A DNA stretch of 35,872 nucleotides from JAHEDH01 sp965364515 (GTDB lineage: Bacteria > Actinomycetota > Acidimicrobiia > Spongiisociales > ZC4RG35), in assembly GCA_965364515.1 (NCBI GenBank), contig CBDTXZ010000008.1, positions 1 to 35,872 of the forward strand. The letters run 5' to 3'. Position 1 is the stretch's first letter. Each line of letters opens with the position of its first letter. Below are positions 23,682 through 32,352 of this stretch, piece by piece. The position numbers and the translations under genes were made by a program. Below the pieces are notes generated by a model. That model saw nothing but the letters and a program-made list of their open reading frames with translations, did no database searches and was not told the DNA's origin.

Positions 23682-24701
23682 TCAGGCCACGATGTCGGCC
23701 ATCGTCTCCAGCAGCGACGGGGGGCCCGAGATCGCCAACGTGGTGACCACCGTCTCTTCCCATCGCTCCAGATCGTCCACGATCCGGGCCCTCGGGCCGA
23801 CGAGCGCCACATCGGAGACCATTTCGAGCGGAATCGCCGCAGACGCCTCTTCCCTTCGGCCGTCGAGATAGAGATCCTGGACGGTCCGACACACCGACTC
23901 CCAGCCCATCCGGGCGAGAACCTCGAAGTGGAAGTTGGCCCCTCTGGCGCCCATGCCGCCGACATACAGAGCCAGCATGGGTCTGACCCGGTCCGCCGCC
24001 CGCTCGACGTCGTCGTCGATGACGACCGGGACCGGACACACCACCTCGAACCCGTCGGCGGTTCGTTCAGCCCGCTCGAACCCGGTTGCCAGTGCCTCGC
24101 GATAGAACGCGTCCGACTTCGGAGAGAACCAGAACGGCAACCAGCCGTCGCACAGCTCGGCGGCGAGCGCCACGTTCTTCGGCCCTTCCGCTGCGAGAAA
24201 GACCGGGAGATCGGCACGCACCGGGTGGATGGTCGACTTGAGCGGCTTCCCCAGGCCGGTGCCTCCGTCCAGTGGGAGTCGATGGTGATCACCCTGGTAG
24301 ACGACCGGCCCATCCCGACGGATCACCGAACGAACGATCTCGATGTATTCACGACTCCGTTCGAGCGGTCTTGCGTAGGGGAGGCCATACCAGCCCTCGA
24401 CGACCTGAGGCCCGGACGCGCCGAGCCCGAGGATGAAGCGGCCCCCGCAGAGGTGATCCATGGTCATCGCTGCCATTGCGGTCGCCGTGGGCGTGCGAGC
24501 CGCCATCTGCATGATGCCGGTCCCGAGCTTGATCCGTTCCGTGGCGCTCCCCCACCAGGCGAGAGGTGTGAGCGCGTCCGATCCGTACGCCTCGGCGGTC
24601 CAGACCGAATCGAAACCGAGTCGGTCTGCCAGCTGGATCAGCTGGGCTGCCCCTTCCGGTGGCCCCGCACCCCAATACCCGACGGTCAATGCCAGCTTCA
24701 C
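23682..24701 (-). CDS. LLM class F420-dependent oxidoreductase
   Basis: A 339-residue luciferase-like TIM barrel (PF00296). MKLALTVGYWG opens the first strand. FDSVWTAEAYGSDALTPLAW, KLGTGIMQMAARTPTATAMA and FILGLGASGPQVVEGWYG (about 88-105) are the characteristic blocks of the F420-using group found in actinobacteria. It should use F420 for hydride transfer on an unknown substrate. The start is GTG at 24699-24701 with GGAGAGGACGAGG just upstream; a longer frame to 24851 is antisense to the acyl-CoA ligase gene. The two genes are divergent with a 97-bp gap. Confidence 0.9.
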   Translation of the reverse strand: MKLALTVGYWGAGPPEGAAQLIQLADRLGFDSVWTAEAYGSDALTPLAWWGSATERIKLGTGIMQMAARTPTATAMAAMTMDHLCGGRFILGLGASGPQVVEGWYGLPYARPLERSREYIEIVRSVIRRDGPVVYQGDHHRLPLDGGTGLGKPLKSTIHPVRADLPVFLAAEGPKNVALAAELCDGWLPFWFSPKSDAFYREALATGFERAERTADGFEVVCPVPVVIDDDVERAADRVRPMLALYVGGMGARGANFHFEVLARMGWESVCRTVQDLYLDGRREEASAAIPLEMVSDVALVGPRARIVDDLERWEETVVTTLAISGPPSLLETMADIVA

Positions 24702-24768
24702 GCCTCGTCCTCTCCGATCCTGGCCGACTCTATTCCCACATCGGTGAGCACCCGGGCCGACCCCGCCA

Positions 24769-24774
24769 TATGAT
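24769..24774 (+). promoter_or_regulatory. -10 box of acyl-CoA ligase gene
   Basis: TATGAT, close to the consensus, lies 24 nt before the GTG at 24799. The predicted short leader contains GGAG, 5 nt before the start. No clear -35 is visible. Confidence 0.4.
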
Positions 24775-24798
24775 CGTGTTACCGACACCGGAGCAGCC

Positions 24799-26352
24799 GT
24801 GATCCACACCAGCCCCCTGCCAGAAGTCGAGATCCCGGACGTGGCCATCACGCCCTTCGTCCTCCGGATGGTCCCAGAACTGGCCGACCATCCGGCGATG
24901 ATCGATGGTCCCTCGGGACGGACCTACACCTATCGACAGCTGGCCGACGCCACGGCCCGCGTCGCGGGCGGGCTCGCCGCTGAGGGATTCGGGAACGGCT
25001 CGACGCTGGCGGTGATGCTGCCGAACATGCCCGAGTACTTCGTGGCCTTCCACGGTGCAGCGACGGCCGGAGGGATCGTCACGACGATCAACCCGAGCTA
25101 TGGCCCGTCGGAGGTGAACCACCAGCTGATCGACTCCGGGGCGGGCGCCCTGGTCACGATTCCCATGTTCGTCGACACCGCTCGGGAGGCAATCGAGGGA
25201 ACGAACGTCGAAAGTGTCTACGTGATCGGCGATGCTCCCGACGGCACGATCCCATTCGCGACCCTGATGCAGGCCGAACCACTCGCCAAGCAGGCCGAGG
25301 TCGACGTGCACGAGGATGTGATGGTTCTTCCATACTCGTCGGGCACCACCGGCCTTCCGAAGGGGGTCATGCTCTCGCACTTCAACCTGGTCGCCAACAT
25401 CGTCCAGACCGAGCCGATCCTGGAGATCCGGCCGGCCGAGGAGCGGGTGATCGCAGTGCTGCCCTTCTTCCACATCTACGGGATGCAGGTTCTGATGAAC
25501 GCCGTGATCGCCCGCGGTGGCACGGTCGTGACCATGCCCCGCTTCGACCTCGAGGAGTTCCTCTCGCTGGTCCAGGACCACGAGATCACGATCGCCTACC
25601 TCGTCCCACCGATCGTGCTCGCCCTTGCGAAGCACCCGATGATCGACCGGTTCGACCTGTCGTCGCTCAGACTCGTCTTCTCCGGAGCTGCGCCGCTGGG
25701 GGGGGAGATCGCACTGGAGGCGTCGACTCGGATCGGCTGCGACGTCTCCCAGGGCTACGGGATGACCGAGCTGTCTCCGGTGACTCACGCAACCCCGATG
25801 GGCGGGTTCAAGCCGGGCTCGATCGGGATCACGATCCCGAATACCGAGGTCCGGGTGGTCGATCCGGAGACCGGGAACGACCTCGGGATCGACGAAGACG
25901 GGGAGCTCTGGATCCGCGGCCCACAGGTGATGAAGGGATACCTCAACAACCCCGCTGCCACGGCTCAGACCATCGACGGGGGCGGTTGGCTTCACACGGG
26001 CGACATCGGCCACGTCGATTCCGACGGGCACTTCTACATCGTGGACCGGCTCAAGGAGCTCATCAAATACAAGGCATTCCAGGTCCCACCCGCCGAGCTC
26101 GAAGCGTTGTTGCTCACTCACCCGGCCGTCGCCGACGCGGCGGTCATCGGCGTCCCCGACGAGGAGGCCGGGGAGCTCCCGAAGGCGTTCGTGGTTCTGA
26201 AGCCCGGCGCGCAGGCGAGCGAGGACGACATCAAGTCGTTCGTTGCTGACTCGGTCGCCACCTACAAGCAGGTGCGCATCATCGAATTCATCGATGCCAT
26301 CCCGAAGTCTGCCAGCGGGAAGATCCTTCGTCGCGAGCTCAGGGGTCGATGA
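24799..26352 (+). CDS. AMP-binding acyl-CoA synthetase (4-coumarate-CoA ligase-like)
   Basis: A 517-residue adenylate-forming enzyme. The P-loop YSSGTTGLPKGVMLSH spans about 179-194, FFHIYGMQ is the 4CL-type substrate block, QGYGMTELSPV the A5 motif, and GWLHTGDIGHVDSDGHFYIV leads to the A8 hinge (DRLKELIK). The catalytic Lys508 sits in SASGKILRR. It activates a carboxylic acid with ATP and transfers it to CoA. The closest known families act on phenylpropanoid, aromatic or medium-chain acids; the exact acid is unknown. The gene starts at GTG. Its stop directly abuts the stop of the convergent arsC gene (the sequence is TGATCA). Confidence 0.92.
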   Translation: MIHTSPLPEVEIPDVAITPFVLRMVPELADHPAMIDGPSGRTYTYRQLADATARVAGGLAAEGFGNGSTLAVMLPNMPEYFVAFHGAATAGGIVTTINPSYGPSEVNHQLIDSGAGALVTIPMFVDTAREAIEGTNVESVYVIGDAPDGTIPFATLMQAEPLAKQAEVDVHEDVMVLPYSSGTTGLPKGVMLSHFNLVANIVQTEPILEIRPAEERVIAVLPFFHIYGMQVLMNAVIARGGTVVTMPRFDLEEFLSLVQDHEITIAYLVPPIVLALAKHPMIDRFDLSSLRLVFSGAAPLGGEIALEASTRIGCDVSQGYGMTELSPVTHATPMGGFKPGSIGITIPNTEVRVVDPETGNDLGIDEDGELWIRGPQVMKGYLNNPAATAQTIDGGGWLHTGDIGHVDSDGHFYIVDRLKELIKYKAFQVPPAELEALLLTHPAVADAAVIGVPDEEAGELPKAFVVLKPGAQASEDDIKSFVADSVATYKQVRIIEFIDAIPKSASGKILRRELRGR

Positions 26353-26772
26353 TCAGCCGTTGGCGGCCGGCACTCCCAACTCGTCGAGCAGGCTGCGAAC
26401 CCGCCGTTCGATGTCGTCACGAACCGGCCTGACCTCGTCGACGCCCTTGCCGGCAGGATCGTCCAACTCCCAGTCGAGATATCGCTTCCCTGGATAGACC
26501 GGGCAGGTGTCGCCACACCCCATCGTGATGATCACGTCGGCGACATCGAGGTCCGAGTCAGTCCACCGGTGCGGCTGCGACGACGAGATGTCGATGCCGA
26601 CCTCCTCCATCGCAGCAACCGCGGCGGGATTGACACGTTCTGCCGGCTCCGAGCCCCCGGAGAGGACGTCGATACGGTCGCCGCCGAGCGCACGAGCCCA
26701 GCCGGCAGCCATCTGTGACCGTCCCGCGTTGTGGACACACAGGAAGAGGATGGAAGGTCGAGGTTCAGACAT
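26353..26772 (-). CDS. arsC: Arsenate reductase ArsC, low-molecular-weight phosphatase type
   Basis: A 139-residue LMW-protein-tyrosine-phosphatase-fold protein. The P-loop CVHNAGRS gives the C-x5-R site, followed by QMAAGWARAL. ITMGCGDTCPVYPGKRYLDW has the conserved aspartate and extra cysteine seen in thiol-dependent ArsC. It reduces arsenate to arsenite with thioredoxin or mycothiol/mycoredoxin. AAGGAG lies upstream of the ATG. The ATG lies inside the last codons of the aquaporin frame (ATGTCTGA overlap), the arrangement of arsenic operons in which an aquaglyceroporin exports arsenite. Here that channel gene is broken, so the exit route is in doubt. Confidence 0.92.
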   Translation of the reverse strand: MSEPRPSILFLCVHNAGRSQMAAGWARALGGDRIDVLSGGSEPAERVNPAAVAAMEEVGIDISSSQPHRWTDSDLDVADVIITMGCGDTCPVYPGKRYLDWELDDPAGKGVDEVRPVRDDIERRVRSLLDELGVPAANG

Positions 26773-27194
26773 TGGCGTTCTCCTTGTTCTCTGTGAATAC
26801 TCTCGCAGCAGCAATCGCCAGACCGGTACCGAGCACCTGTGCGGGCAGTCGAGGAGATCGACACGATCTGCGACGCGAACGTCAGATTCGCGATGACCAT
26901 TCCGGCAGAACCTCCCAACATCTGGGCAACGACGATCTGGCCGGCGGTACGCACGTCGAGGCGGCCGCTGGCGACCAGTGCCACTGTCACAGCCGGGTTG
27001 AACTGGGCGCCGCTGAACGGGAGGAACATCACGATCGCCACGGCCAGTCCGGCGCCGACGATCACTCCGTGGATGAACAGCTGGGTGGCAGCCGGTGCGC
27101 CGAGCTGCTCGACGGCCCAGCCGCTCCCGACGATCACTGCGAGGAGGAACCCGGTGCCGATGGCCTCGGCGAGCAATGTTCGGCGGTCGACCAT
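26765..27194 (-). pseudogene. Aquaporin/MIP channel with internal deletion and frameshift
   Basis: The 5' part (27194 to about 26840) encodes a normal MIP start: MVDRRTLLAEAIGTGFLLAV, two more hydrophobic segments, the first selectivity motif GAQFNPAV, and NLTFASQIVSISSTARTG. In a different frame, the 3' part encodes LPAQVLGTGLAIAAARVFTE and a stop at 26765-26767 that overlaps the arsC ATG. This is a typical MIP C-terminus. About 90 residues are missing between them, including the second NPA motif, so no working channel is expected. The left frame alone would read into nonsense through arsC. An AqpS-like arsenite channel is the likely ancestor, given arsC. Assembly error is an alternative. 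Confidence 0.8.
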
Positions 27195-27238
27195 GGGTGG
27201 GGCCTATGAGGCGAAGGTGAACGGGAAGTGACTGGAGG

Positions 27239-27913
27239 TCACGCGTTCCACCGTGCCTCGACGAGCACCTGATCCAACGGCTTGCGTGCGAGATCGGGCA
27301 CCTCGCAGTCCTCGGCCGGGTAGCCGATGGGCACCAGCACGAACGGTCGCTCGTTCTCCGGGCGTCCCAGCAGTTCGGCGAGGAACCGCATCGGTGACGG
27401 GGTGTGGGTGAGGCTGGCGAGGCCCATGCGATGGAGCGCAGCCAGGAACATCCCGGTTGCGATCCCGACGCTCTCCTTCACGTAGTAGTTGTGGATCCGT
27501 TCTCCGTCGGGCCCGAGCCCGTAGCGCTGCTCGAACACGACCACGAGCCAGGGCACGGTCTCGAGAAAGGGTTTCTGCCAGTCGGTACCGAGCGGTTCGA
27601 GCGCCTTCTGCCACGCTTCGTTCATCCGCCCGCCGAGGTAGTTCTCACGCTCTTCGGCCTCGGCCGCCTCTCGGATCCGCCGTTTGAGAATCGGGTCGCC
27701 GACGAGAACGAAGGTCCACGGTTGGCGGTTGGCCCCGGACGGAGCCGTCGAAGCTGCCGCAACGGCGAGTTCCACGAGCCGTCTCGGAACCGGGGAGGCC
27801 GAGAAATGCCGCACACTGCGTCGCGCCTCGTGCTCGGCGAGGATCGCCTCACCGACCCGCTCCGGATCGTCGATCTGCAGCGTTCGGTACGGGATGCGGC
27901 CGGGGCTGTCCAT
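27239..27913 (-). CDS. Nitroreductase family protein
   Basis: A 224-residue FMN-binding nitroreductase (PF00881). RRSVRHFS near residue 32 binds the FMN phosphate. STAPSGANRQPWTFVLVGD at about 55-73 is the family core, and SVGIATGMFLAALHRMGLASL forms the central helix. The extended form with an E-R-E-N-Y-L-G-G lid resembles the iodotyrosine-deiodinase-like subgroup, which acts on halogenated or nitro-aromatics; the real substrate is unknown. Its -10 box overlaps the stop codon of the upstream lipoprotein gene. The aquaporin pseudogene begins 44 bp after its stop. Confidence 0.9.
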   Translation of the reverse strand: MDSPGRIPYRTLQIDDPERVGEAILAEHEARRSVRHFSASPVPRRLVELAVAAASTAPSGANRQPWTFVLVGDPILKRRIREAAEAEERENYLGGRMNEAWQKALEPLGTDWQKPFLETVPWLVVVFEQRYGLGPDGERIHNYYVKESVGIATGMFLAALHRMGLASLTHTPSPMRFLAELLGRPENERPFVLVPIGYPAEDCEVPDLARKPLDQVLVEARWNA

Positions 27914-27919
27914 CCGCTG

Positions 27920-27925
27920 AATCTA
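27920..27925 (-). promoter_or_regulatory. -10 box, leaderless start of nitroreductase gene
   Basis: The minus strand reads TAGATT with 6 nt to the ATG at 27913. The TAG of this box is also the stop codon of the beta-propeller lipoprotein gene. Confidence 0.45.
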
Positions 27926-29089
27926 CCCGCCGGTCTCCACACCGACGATCGAGCCGTCGTTGCTGCCGACGATCACCGTCGAGCCGTTCACGACCGGGGT
28001 CGAGGCCATGTAGTTCCCGGCCTCCCCGATCTCGATCGACCACAGAGCCTCGCCGGTGTCGGCGGCGAACGCGAACAGCATCCCGTTCTCGGCGCTGACG
28101 AGGACGACGTCGCGGACCAGCACCGGGGACGAGTACGAGGCGTCACCGAGATCCGCCGTCCAGACCTCTTGGCCGGATGACCGGTCGAACGCGACCAGCG
28201 TCCCGGCGGCGGTCGGCACGTATCCGAGGGAGGGGCCGATCGCCGCAGCGCCATAGATCGGCGACCCGAGGTCCGACTCCCACGCGATCTCACCGGAAAG
28301 CGAGATCGCCACGAAGACACCGCTGGTGGAACCAACGAAGCCGAGCCCGTCGACGATGGCAGGTGTGGCGGCTACCCCATCCGCGTAGGTGGTGAGTGAC
28401 GACGGGGCCGAAGCGAGCGGCGCGAATGACACCAACGCCGAATCGAGTTCGACGAACGCAATCCGATCGGCGGCAGTGCCGACCACGAGCGTCCCGTCGA
28501 AGTAGGCAGGCGACGAGTCGACCCTCCCTCCGAGATCGACCGAGTCGACCTGTGATCCGCTCGACGGGTCGAGGACCCAGAGCTTGCCGCCCGCAACCGC
28601 GAGCAGCCGTCCCTCTGTGAGCAGCGGACTGGAACGAGTCGGACCGTCGAGTGCGGTCTCCCAGATCACACCGCCGGACCCGCGATCGTGGCGGCGCACC
28701 ACGGCATTCGAAGAGACGGAGAAGACCGAGTCGCTCGAGACGACCACCGAGGAATCGGCGTCGCCGATCGGCGATCTCCACAGCACCCGACCCGACCTCG
28801 CATCGAATGCCACCAGGTCGCCATCACCGTCCGGCACGAAAGCAGTTCCGCCTGCGATCACGGGAGAGGCGATGACCGGCTCGGCGCCCTCGATTCGGTA
28901 GGCGACCGTGGGTCGATCGCCGATCTCGCCCGTGGACGAGCCCGAGCGCCTGGCATCGGTTCGAAAGGCACCGACGAGGTTCGCGTCTGCCGAAACGACA
29001 TCGACGGCGACCTCGGCGGGCGCACACGCAGAAACGAGCAGTGATCCGGCCAGCACCGCTGTCCACGCGACACCCGGGCGCTGCCTCAC
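27923..29089 (-). CDS. PQQ-like beta-propeller repeat lipoprotein
   Basis: A 388-residue protein. The signal peptide has a lipobox L-V-S-A-C with the modified Cys at residue 22. Seven or so beta-propeller blades follow (PF13360 type), each with a pattern such as G-x-x-x-V-x-x-x-D-G-x-L-x-A-x-D-x-x-(S/T)-G-x-x-x-W; for example LVAFDARSGRVLWR and LFAFAADTGEALWSIEIG. No PQQ-binding catalytic residues are apparent, so a structural or binding role outside the membrane, as in BamB-like proteins, is more likely than a dehydrogenase. The start is a GTG that overlaps the stop of the upstream oxidoreductase gene as GTGA, with translational coupling expected. Confidence 0.87.
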   Translation of the reverse strand: MRQRPGVAWTAVLAGSLLVSACAPAEVAVDVVSADANLVGAFRTDARRSGSSTGEIGDRPTVAYRIEGAEPVIASPVIAGGTAFVPDGDGDLVAFDARSGRVLWRSPIGDADSSVVVSSDSVFSVSSNAVVRRHDRGSGGVIWETALDGPTRSSPLLTEGRLLAVAGGKLWVLDPSSGSQVDSVDLGGRVDSSPAYFDGTLVVGTAADRIAFVELDSALVSFAPLASAPSSLTTYADGVAATPAIVDGLGFVGSTSGVFVAISLSGEIAWESDLGSPIYGAAAIGPSLGYVPTAAGTLVAFDRSSGQEVWTADLGDASYSSPVLVRDVVLVSAENGMLFAFAADTGEALWSIEIGEAGNYMASTPVVNGSTVIVGSNDGSIVGVETGG

Positions 29090-30462
29090 GAGAGCTGGGA
29101 CAGCAGCGGGGTCCACACCTCCGAGTGGGTGGGAAACGGTGCGATGGCGTGACGGAGCCGTTCGATCGGAACCTCGCCGACGATCGCAACGGTGGCGGCG
29201 TGGACCATCTCGCCGGCGTCCGCCGACACGAATGTGGCTCCCACCATCGTGGCGGAGGCGGCGTCGAACACCAGCTTGGCCCAACCGGGATGCTCGTGGC
29301 CGTGCGTGTACGGGGCAGCGACGTTGGCCAGGTCGAACTCAGTCGTGATGGTCTCGATCCCTGCCTGGCGAGCTGCCGACTCCGTCATGCCCACGGCGGC
29401 GAGGTTCGGGACCGTGAAGACGACACGCGGCGTGGCGAGCCGATCGCCGACTGCGCCTCCGGAACTGTCGTTCCCAAGCAGATGCTCGGTCAGGATCGAG
29501 CCGTGGTAGTTCGCGCCGTGGGTGTAGGGCGCCCGTCCGTTCACGTCACCGATCGCGTACAGCCAGCCGTCGGCGCCCCGGACCCGCAGCCACTCGTCCG
29601 TCTCGAGGTCGGCGGGATCGACGCCAACCGATTCCAGGCCGATGCCGGACACCCGTGACCGCCTCCCGACCGCGACCAGGACGTGGTCTGCCGGAATCGG
29701 CTCGGATCCGTCGACGTCGACCATCACCATGTCACCACGATCGACGAATCCCCTGGCACTCGTGGAGAACCGGAACTCGATACCGAGGCGCTCCAGCGCC
29801 TCACGAATCCGGTTCGAGGCCTCCGGCTCCTCATTGGGCAACGGGCGGTCTGCCATGTCGAGGACGGTGACCGAGGAACCCAGGATCGCGAACGCCTGAG
29901 CGAGCTCGCATCCGATCACACCAGCACCCAGAACCACGAGCCGTTCCGGAATCGATTGGACGGTGGTCAGCTTCGCCGCCGGACCCACTCTCGGGCCGTC
30001 GATTCCGGGGAGGCCGGGCATGACCGGGGCGGCCCCGGTCGCAACGACGACCGCACGTTCCGCGGAGACGGTTCGCCCCTCTTCGATCAGTTCGACGGTT
30101 CGCTCACCGACCAGTCGGCCGTGACTCCGCGCCAATCGCACACCGGCTGCTTCGAGGTCGGCGACGTGTTCGGCGTCGGAGCCTCCGGCGGTCACGACGT
30201 CGCGGTGGCGGAGCACGGCGGCCACGTCCACAACGACGGGCGAGATGCCGGCACCCTCATCGGCGAGATACATCGCTTTCGCAGGCGTGAGCAGCGCCTT
30301 GGACGGGATGCAGGCGGTGAACGGGCACTCGCCCCCGACGTCCTCCGGCTCCAGGACCAGCACGTCCAGTCCCGCCCGGGCCAACGCCGGGGCGGAGGCC
30401 TCCGTTGCCGATCCGCCGCCGATGAAGATCACATCGAATCGTTCACTCTGTTCATCAGGCAT
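29086..30462 (-). CDS. FAD-dependent pyridine nucleotide-disulfide oxidoreductase
   Basis: A 458-residue class I flavoprotein disulfide reductase. An FAD-binding IGGGSATEASAPALARAG is near residue 14, the redox pair Cys46/Cys51 lies in GGECPFTACIPSK, the NAD(P) fold is VVLGAGVIGCELAQAFA, and the second FAD motif is LYAIGDVNGRAPYTH. The dimer domain ends with FPTHSEVW in place of the H-P-T-x-S-E of lipoamide dehydrogenase, so the usual catalytic His is absent. It is therefore unlikely to be a true lipoamide dehydrogenase; mercuric-reductase-like, SthA-like or quinone-reducing relatives share such endings. It is coupled to a lipoprotein gene. An AACCTA/TAGGTT -10 box gives a probable leaderless start. 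Confidence 0.88.
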   Translation of the reverse strand: MPDEQSERFDVIFIGGGSATEASAPALARAGLDVLVLEPEDVGGECPFTACIPSKALLTPAKAMYLADEGAGISPVVVDVAAVLRHRDVVTAGGSDAEHVADLEAAGVRLARSHGRLVGERTVELIEEGRTVSAERAVVVATGAAPVMPGLPGIDGPRVGPAAKLTTVQSIPERLVVLGAGVIGCELAQAFAILGSSVTVLDMADRPLPNEEPEASNRIREALERLGIEFRFSTSARGFVDRGDMVMVDVDGSEPIPADHVLVAVGRRSRVSGIGLESVGVDPADLETDEWLRVRGADGWLYAIGDVNGRAPYTHGANYHGSILTEHLLGNDSSGGAVGDRLATPRVVFTVPNLAAVGMTESAARQAGIETITTEFDLANVAAPYTHGHEHPGWAKLVFDAASATMVGATFVSADAGEMVHAATVAIVGEVPIERLRHAIAPFPTHSEVWTPLLSQLS

Positions 30463-30468
30463 GCGCCG

Positions 30469-30474
30469 AACCTA
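30469..30474 (-). promoter_or_regulatory. -10 box, leaderless start of oxidoreductase gene
   Basis: The minus strand reads TAGGTT with 6 nt to the ATG at 30462 and no Shine-Dalgarno sequence. Confidence 0.45.
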
Positions 30475-30499
30475 CTGCCACCCGGGAGCAACGGACTGT

Positions 30500-30700
30500 T
30501 CAGCGGGCTGCCGACACGACCGGCGACTTCTGGTCTGCGGTCGGCACCAGATGCCCTCGTCGGCGAGCCTTGCGCAGCGAGAGCACGAACGCGTTCGTGG
30601 TCGCCGGCCGCTCGAGTTCAAGCGAACCGTCCTGAAGCTCGGAGAGGACTCGGCGTGCCGGGGTCGCCATCACGAAGATCGCGACGAGTACGCGTCTCAT
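30500..30700 (-). CDS. Small hypothetical protein (66 aa), uncertain
   Basis: The 332-bp space between the oxidoreductase and thiolase genes contains this 66-residue frame on the minus strand. Most third codon positions are G or C, as in the neighbouring real genes. The start ATG has a GAGG about 11 nt upstream. The N-terminus is hydrophobic (VLVAIFVMA), and the rest is basic and polar with an R-K-A-R-R-R-G cluster. I recognise no family. It could be a small regulatory or nucleic-acid-binding protein, the remnant of a longer gene, or chance. Apart from two flanking -10 boxes I see nothing else in the gap. Confidence 0.35.
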   Translation of the reverse strand: MRRVLVAIFVMATPARRVLSELQDGSLELERPATTNAFVLSLRKARRRGHLVPTADQKSPVVSAAR

Positions 30701-30782
30701 CGTCGAGGATCCCTCATCTGGTGCTCACGTCGGCACATCGGCCACGTCGATGAGCGCAGCGGCCGCCGCCGGGGCCGCGGTC

Positions 30783-30788
30783 TAGGGT
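30783..30788 (+). promoter_or_regulatory. -10 box, leaderless start of thiolase gene
   Basis: TAGGGT with 6 nt to the ATG at 30795. An in-frame TTG at 30789 would fall inside this interval, so the ATG is the better start. Confidence 0.4.
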
Positions 30789-30794
30789 TTGCCC

Positions 30795-32003
<1,209 letters not shown>

Positions 32004-32080
32004 GCCTCGGATCGTCACGAGCCCGCGGCCCCTGATCAGCGCGGCGGGAGTCGCCCGGGGTGGGGTGGGATGAACCAGGG

Positions 32081-32112
32081 CGGTCGGCGGACGCTGCTCC
32101 GTCCGCCGACCG
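32081..32112. terminator. Bidirectional terminator hairpin, 13-bp perfect stem
   Basis: CGGTCGGCGGACG (32081-32093), loop CTGCTC, then CGTCCGCCGACCG (32100-32112) form a perfect GC-rich stem. It lies between the convergent thiolase and DUF1059 genes, ending 13 bp before the DUF1059 stop. There is no T-tract on either side, as is common in actinobacterial hairpin terminators. Confidence 0.75.
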
Positions 32113-32125
32113 CACCGAGCTGTGG

Positions 32126-32275
32126 TCAGGCCGGCTTCGCCATGGCGAGCGCCTGTTCACGGGTGACTTCCATGCCGTGCACCGCCCCGGCATGCTCCTT
32201 CACCTTGCCGAAGATGTCGTCGTCGGTCTCGCCGACGAGGCTGACGCCGCACTCGCAATCGACCTTCTTGGCCAT
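32126..32275 (-). CDS. DUF1059 family small protein
   Basis: A 49-residue cytoplasmic protein. MAKKVDCECGVSLVGETDDD is followed by a helix with KVKEHAGAVHGMEVTREQALAM, the H-x-x-x-x-H-x-M-x-x-T pattern of DUF1059 (PF06348). The C-E-C pair and conserved histidines suggest a small metal-binding fold; the function is unknown. The start at 32275 is fixed by an excellent AGGAGG 7 nt upstream, so the 12-residue in-frame extension to 32311 is not used. The gene is divergent from the BTAD regulator and convergent with the thiolase. Confidence 0.85.
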   Translation of the reverse strand: MAKKVDCECGVSLVGETDDDIFGKVKEHAGAVHGMEVTREQALAMAKPA

Positions 32276-32352
32276 CGGGCACCTCCTATCGTCTGTCCCG
32301 TGAACGGACATTACGTGTTGCCGATTGGCGGCCGTTTGGGAACGGCTTGGCC

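Noticed and set aside
26532..27194. A 220-residue single protein running from the aquaporin start into arsC
   Set aside because: After residue 120 the frame becomes Arg/Ser-rich shadow sequence antagonistic to the real arsC frame; the true aquaporin C-terminus is in another frame.
29086..30462. Naming this gene lpd (dihydrolipoamide dehydrogenase)
   Set aside because: The C-terminal catalytic His is not conserved and no 2-oxoacid dehydrogenase genes are nearby, so only the superfamily is supported.
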